The notes under the pieces: model-generated
Seen by the model: the letters and a program-made list of their open reading frames with translations, nothing else
What the model was told of the DNA's origin: nothing
The model's database searches: none
Position numbers and translations under genes: made by a program
Shown here: piece by piece, positions 52,408 to 56,196 of the stretch
Layout: every line of letters begins with the position of its first letter
Numbering within the stretch: position 1 is the stretch's first letter
DNA from: an uncultured bacterium
GTDB taxonomy: Bacteria > Pseudomonadota > Gammaproteobacteria > Burkholderiales > CAIKXV01
NCBI GenBank assembly: GCA_903873475.1
Contig: CAIQON010000088.1
Span: 1 to 56,196 of the forward strand
DNA length: 56,196 nt
Reading direction: 5' to 3'

Positions 52408-54060
52408 TCAGAGCTCGCGGATGATGTCGAACTGCTTCGCGTACGCCGACGAATCGATGCGCGCGGCGATCAGCGTCGAACAGTCGGTGCGGGCGAACGC
52501 CTCGGCCAGCGCCTTGCGGTAATCGGCCAGGTTGTCCACTTCTGCGCACGCCAGCCCGAACGCGCGGGACAGGTCGGCATAGCCGGGCGACGGGAAGTCC
52601 AGCCCGTGCACATGCTTGCCCAGCTTGCCCTGCTTCACCGTGATCAGGCTGTGTTCGTTGTCGGCGAAGATCACGTAGATGATCGGCCGCCTGACGCCGC
52701 CAGCGTCGATCAGACGGCCAGTGACGAGTTCGGGCAATCGCATCAGGAAGCCGGCATCGCCGCACAGGCACAGCACCGGACGATGCGGTTCGGCCAGCTT
52801 CACCGCCTGCGCCGCAGGCAGGCAGAAGCCCATCGTCGCCAGGCCGTTGGACATCAGGAAGTCGTGCGGACCATACGCGTCCCACAACTCGACCGACAGC
52901 AGCTTGTTCGCACCGACATCGGTCACCAGTACCGTGTCGCGCGGGGCGGCGTCGCGCGCCGCAAGCACGACGTCGTTGGGCGACAGACCGTCCACCGGCA
53001 CCGTGAGCTGCGTGCGCACCGAGTTGTGGAAGCGGCTGCAATCCTCGGGCGACCACGTCGAAGCCGTGCGGGCACCGCCCGCACTGCCCGGCGCCAGCGC
53101 CTCGGCCAGACCCGCCAGCGTGTCGGCCAGGTCGCCGATGAGTTCGGCCTCGACTGCGGCGGTCTGCTCGACATTGGGTACCCGATCGAGCCAGAGCGCC
53201 GGGACCGGTACCTTCCAGGGCTTGGGCAGCAGTTCGACCGGATCGAAGCCGGCGAACACGATGTAGTCGCACTGTTCGATCAAGGCCTGCTCCAGCTTGC
53301 CGCCCATGAACACGCCGGCACACCAGGGATCGTCCGCGGCGATCGCGCCCTTGGCCTTGGCCGAGGTCAGCACTGGCGCGCGCAGCACCGATGCGAAGCG
53401 CGCAAGCGCGCCGGCCGGCAGCGACAGCGCAGTGTTGCCGGCGAGGATCAGCGGCCGGCGTGCCGCACCGATCACTGCGGCTGCCCCGGCCAGCGCCGCA
53501 GCCGGCACGCGCGCCTCGTACGCAGGCTGCAGCAGGCGCAGTGGCGTGGCGGGCCGGTTCGTCTTGCCAGCCACGTTGTTCGGAAAGTCGATGAACACCG
53601 GCCCCGGCCGCTCGGCCAGCGCCGTGCGGTAGGCACGGCGCAGGCCGACATCCCAGGTGTCCTCGTGCAGCGTGATCTGCGCCTTGGTCACCGGACGCAT
53701 CATCGCCAAGTGGTCGAACTGCTGTCGCAGCGCGACCTCATGCACGCCGCCCCGGTAGCGATCGGCGATCGCGAGCACCGGCAGGCGGTCGAGCATCGCA
53801 TGCGCGAGACCGTTGGCGAAGTTGGCTACCCCGGGGCCGATCGCCGACAGCGCGACGCCGACCGTCCCGGTACGCTGGCCATAAACGCCGGCTGCAATGA
53901 TCGCCGAGGTCTCGTGCTGGGTCAGCACGAACTCGATGCCGGCCGACTTGCTGGCGCTGACCAGTTCGGCGGTGGCACCGCCGCCGGGGATGCCGAACAG
54001 GCGGTCGACACCGGCTTCCTTCAGCGCGGCAAGCAGTTGTTCTGCGATCGTGGTGCTCAA
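52408..54060 (-). CDS. Thiamine diphosphate-dependent enzyme (acetolactate synthase/benzoylformate decarboxylase-like)
   Basis: ThDP enzyme of 550 aa, three-domain POX/decarboxylase family. The N-terminal pyrimidine domain has GIPGGGATAELV and the catalytic Glu50 (TQHETSA). The C-terminal pyrophosphate domain has GLATMGFCLPAAQAV and the Mg/ThDP motif GDAGFLMRLPELVTG leading to FADNEHSLI. It decarboxylates or carboligates a 2-oxo acid; oxalyl-CoA decarboxylase, sulfopyruvate and benzoylformate decarboxylase are relatives. The start is TTG, supported by a perfect GGAGGT 7 nt upstream. The truncated-looking FAD domain may be non-functional. Near Bug genes. Confidence 0.88.
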   Translation of the reverse strand: MSTTIAEQLLAALKEAGVDRLFGIPGGGATAELVSASKSAGIEFVLTQHETSAIIAAGVYGQRTGTVGVALSAIGPGVANFANGLAHAMLDRLPVLAIADRYRGGVHEVALRQQFDHLAMMRPVTKAQITLHEDTWDVGLRRAYRTALAERPGPVFIDFPNNVAGKTNRPATPLRLLQPAYEARVPAAALAGAAAVIGAARRPLILAGNTALSLPAGALARFASVLRAPVLTSAKAKGAIAADDPWCAGVFMGGKLEQALIEQCDYIVFAGFDPVELLPKPWKVPVPALWLDRVPNVEQTAAVEAELIGDLADTLAGLAEALAPGSAGGARTASTWSPEDCSRFHNSVRTQLTVPVDGLSPNDVVLAARDAAPRDTVLVTDVGANKLLSVELWDAYGPHDFLMSNGLATMGFCLPAAQAVKLAEPHRPVLCLCGDAGFLMRLPELVTGRLIDAGGVRRPIIYVIFADNEHSLITVKQGKLGKHVHGLDFPSPGYADLSRAFGLACAEVDNLADYRKALAEAFARTDCSTLIAARIDSSAYAKQFDIIREL

Positions 54061-54196
54061 TCAGGTGACCTCCGGGGATGCGGGCGGGGCGTCGGCGCTT
54101 CGCGGTGGGATCATCGAACGATGAGGCCACGGCGGGCCGCGCGGGACCCGCGATGATTCCACCACGCGGCCGGTCGCGCCAGTGGCAAGTGGGCGC

Positions 54197-55207
54197 TCAG
54201 TTGGTGCGCGCGCCGCTCCGGCGCACGACCTCGCCCCAGCGGCGGATCTCGCCGTGCACGAATGCTGTCGTATCGTCGGGCGAGGCCCAGCGCAGGTCGG
54301 CGGTCTGCTCGCGGAAGCGCGCCCGCTCGGCCGGGTCTTCGGTAAAGCGGCGGATCTCGCCGGACAGCCGGTCGAGCGCCTCGCGCGGCGTGCCGGCGGT
54401 CGACAGCACCGCGTACCAGACCGGGGCTTCATAGCCCGGCACGCCGGACTCGTCGACGGTCGGCAGGTCAGGCAGCGCTGGAGAGCGCTTCGCGGTGGTC
54501 ACCGCGATCGCCCGCAACCGGCCAGCGCGCACCCCCGGCAGGTTGGCGGTGCTGCCGAAGGTGAGGTCGACATGGCCGCCGATCAGGTCGGTGGTGGCCG
54601 GCACGCCGCCCTTGTAGGGCACATGGACGATGTTCGTGCGCGTCATGGTCTTGAACAGTTCTCCGGCCAGGTGCTGGCTGGAACCGGTGCCGGCAGATGC
54701 ATAGCTCAACTGTCCCGGCCGCTTGCGCGCGAGCGCGAGCAGGTCGCCGATCGTGCGCACGGGCAGCGACGGGTGCACGATCACGATGTTGGGCAGGTCG
54801 GCCACGATCGCCACGCCGGTGATGTCCTTCACCGAGTCGTAGGGCAGCTTGGGCTGCAGCGTGGCATTGATCGCGTACCCGGAACTGGCCATCAGCAGCG
54901 TATGCCCGTCGGCCGGCGCGCGGGCGGTCATCTCCGCCGCGATCACGCCGGCCGCACCCGGGCGGTTCTCGGGCAGCACCGGCTGGCCCCACGCCTTCGC
55001 CATGCGCTCGGCGAGCGTGCGCGCCAGCGTGTCGGTCGTGCCGCCCGGCGTGAAGCTGATCAGGAAGCGGACCGGCTTCGACGGAAACGCCTGCGGCGAC
55101 TGGGCCGATGCATCGGCAGCCTAGAGCAACAGGCCGGTGGCAACGGCAGCGGCCAGTGCAGCCGCCAGCACGAAGGGCGCCTTGCGCGCTCGCGAACGGA
55201 CCCGCAT
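54197..55207 (-). pseudogene. Bug/TctC-family binding protein (no. 12), in-frame amber in the signal peptide
   Basis: From an ATG at 55207 preceded by GGAGGAG the frame reads a basic n-region (MRVRSRARK), a hydrophobic stretch ending TGLLL, then TAG (codon 29, 55123-55121), then AADASAQ and the normal mature start AFPSKPVRFLISFTPGGTTDT. It stays open to the stop at 54197 with all hallmarks (VIAAEMTARAPADGHTLL, VHPSLPVRTIGDL, HVPYKGGVPATTDLIGGH). The amber would stop translation in the signal peptide. An internal ATG at 55003 would make a non-exported fragment. A single substitution (for example CAG to TAG) would explain it, either a real nonsense mutation or an error. Confidence 0.85.
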
Positions 55208-55306
55208 CGTCTTCTCCTCCTGGTTGCCGAGGCAGCGCCGGATCGGGCCGGCTGCATGCATCCGGAACGGCGGCGCCTCTGCGGGCGCCTGTCCACGGCA
55301 GTCAGG

Positions 55307-56082
55307 TTACCAAGCCGTCGTGCCGCCGTCGACCGGAATGATCGCGCGGTGACGAACCGGCTGGCGTCGGAGGCGAGCCAGACGGCTGCACCCTTGATGT
55401 CGCTGTCGCCGCCGGGCTTGCCGAGCGGGATCTCGCGGTCGATCTTCTCCGGCCGCTCGTCGTAGACCTTGCGGTTGATGTCGGTCACGAAGAAGCCCGG
55501 GCAGATCGCGTTCACGCGGATGTTGTGGCGCGCCCACTTGATCGCCAGGTCGCGGGTGAAGTTGACCAGCGCGCCCTTGCTCGATCCGTAGGCGATCGAG
55601 TTGTATGCGTCCGGGTTGCGCCCGACCAGGCCGGCGATCGACGCGATGTTGATGATGCTGCCCTTCTTCTGCGTGATCATGTGGCGGCCGAAGGCCTGGG
55701 CCAGCATGAAGGGCGCGGTGATGTTCAGGTCGAACACCTGCTGCCAGCGCTCCAGCGGCATGTCCTCGACCGGCGCGACCCAGGCACGGCCGGCGTTGTT
55801 CACCAGGATGTCGACGCCACCGAAGCGCTCCATCACCTGGTCGTGCAGCGACGCCACCGCCTCGGCCCTGGCCACGTCGCAGGCGACGGTCAGCACCTCT
55901 GCGCCGTACTCGCGCAGCTTCGCCTCGGCGGTGGCCAGGCGGTCGGCCTTGCGCGCGCAGATCACCACCTTTGCACCGAACTCGGCCATCGCCTCGGCCA
56001 TCTGCAGACCGAGGCCGGTCGAGCCACCGGTGACGACCGCGACGCGGCCGGAGAGGTCGAAGAGTTCCTTGAGAGCAGTCAT
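55307..56082 (-). pseudogene. SDR-family oxidoreductase with a C-terminal frameshift
   Basis: Short-chain dehydrogenase with TGGSTGLGLQMAEAM (NAD(P)-binding Gly-rich motif, residues about 18-30), NNAG (LVNNAGRAWV), catalytic Ser in NIASIAG, Tyr-x-x-x-Lys in AYGSSKGALVNFTRD, and CPGFFVTD. Near the C-terminus the frame breaks at about 55343-55349: after FVT the sequence needs one more base to give the family ending IIPVDGGTTAW, followed by a stop at 55307. The span is 776 nt, one short of 259 codons. As it stands the protein runs out of frame into other sequence. Likely a one-base deletion or sequence error; the catalytic core is intact. Confidence 0.85.
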
Positions 56083-56109
56083 GGCATCGGTCCTGTGCAG
56101 TGTGGCAGT

Positions 56110-56196
56110 GGGGTCAGGTCTTGTCTTTTGCGTGAAGGGAAAAAACGTGGGGGGTCAGGTCTTGAATTTTGCTTTCTGCAAAACTCAAGACCTGAC
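56110..56196. repeat. REP-like repeats with a long hairpin at the right window edge
   Basis: Three copies of GTCAGGTCTTG(A/T) plus TTTTG-like ends occur, one at about 56112-56130 and two as an inverted pair: GTCAGGTCTTGAATTTTG at 56154-56171 and its near-perfect complement at 56179-56196, separated by 7 nt. The 18-bp stem has one mismatch. The core GTCAGGTC differs from the GTCAGAC of the other clusters. The window ends at the last base of the right arm, so the element may continue. Confidence 0.9.

Overview
The window looks like a chromosomal segment of a high-GC betaproteobacterium, most likely Burkholderiales. The main clue is the density of Bug/TctC periplasmic binding proteins: twelve genes or gene remnants in 56 kb, an expansion typical of Bordetella/Alcaligenes/Comamonas-like genomes. 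GC-rich codon use and the gene content agree with this. No rRNA, tRNA, CRISPR array, phage gene or transposase was seen. Almost everything encodes scavenging and catabolism of organic acids, amines and aromatic compounds, and there is only one recognisable transcription regulator.

Layout. (1) 23-14910, minus strand: a GNAT acetyltransferase, a COG0523/CobW GTPase, an LVIVD protein, inorganic pyrophosphatase, a tautomerase, and Bug genes interleaved with gamma-glutamyltransferase, an omega-amino acid:pyruvate aminotransferase, a polysaccharide deacetylase and an FMN-dependent 2-hydroxyacid oxidase. (2) 15064-16125, plus: a lone isocitrate/isopropylmalate-type dehydrogenase. (3) 26244-16217, minus: a tight eight-gene operon with a SucC/SucD-like acyl-CoA ligase, two carboxyltransferase (PccB/MmdA-like) proteins, a Bug protein, an acid-sugar-dehydratase-like enolase-superfamily enzyme, an amidohydrolase and a class III aminotransferase. 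(4) 26573-31853, plus: a two-domain VOC protein, an alpha/beta hydrolase, a frameshifted Bug gene, LeuC/LeuD-like hydro-lyase subunits and a small membrane protein. (5) 31888-34336: a Bug gene divergent from an FAD monooxygenase. (6) 34508-40350, minus: a VOC protein, a three-subunit molybdenum hydroxylase, a VanZ-like protein and a Bug gene. (7) 40544-50253, plus: a long operon of a GntR/FCD regulator, CDO-like cupin, zinc-free MDR reductase, thioesterase, UbiD decarboxylase, RidA, Rieske oxygenase alpha and beta, 2-hydroxyacid dehydrogenase, second RidA, VOC protein and DUF3592 protein. (8) 50272-56082, minus: two intact Bug genes, a ThDP enzyme, a Bug gene with an amber codon and an SDR gene with a frameshift.

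How the genes may work together (inference): each Bug protein sits beside a small catabolic module, so it probably captures that module's carboxylate or amide substrate. No TctA/TctB membrane subunits are present, so uptake would need permeases encoded elsewhere. Region 7 is the best candidate for an undescribed aromatic or N-containing acid degradation pathway. It has its own regulator and a strong promoter (TTGACA-17-TAGACT) whose -35 box overlaps a perfect palindrome. Region 3 is a second candidate, for CoA-ester metabolism.

A family of short palindromic repeats built on GTGTCTGACCCGGGTTTT / GGGGTCAGACCCC / GGGGTCAGGTCTTG occurs at both window ends and at 12.5 and 34.4 kb. One copy replaces the signal-peptide region of a Bug gene. 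Three other genes carry single-base lesions, which may be real decay or sequence errors.
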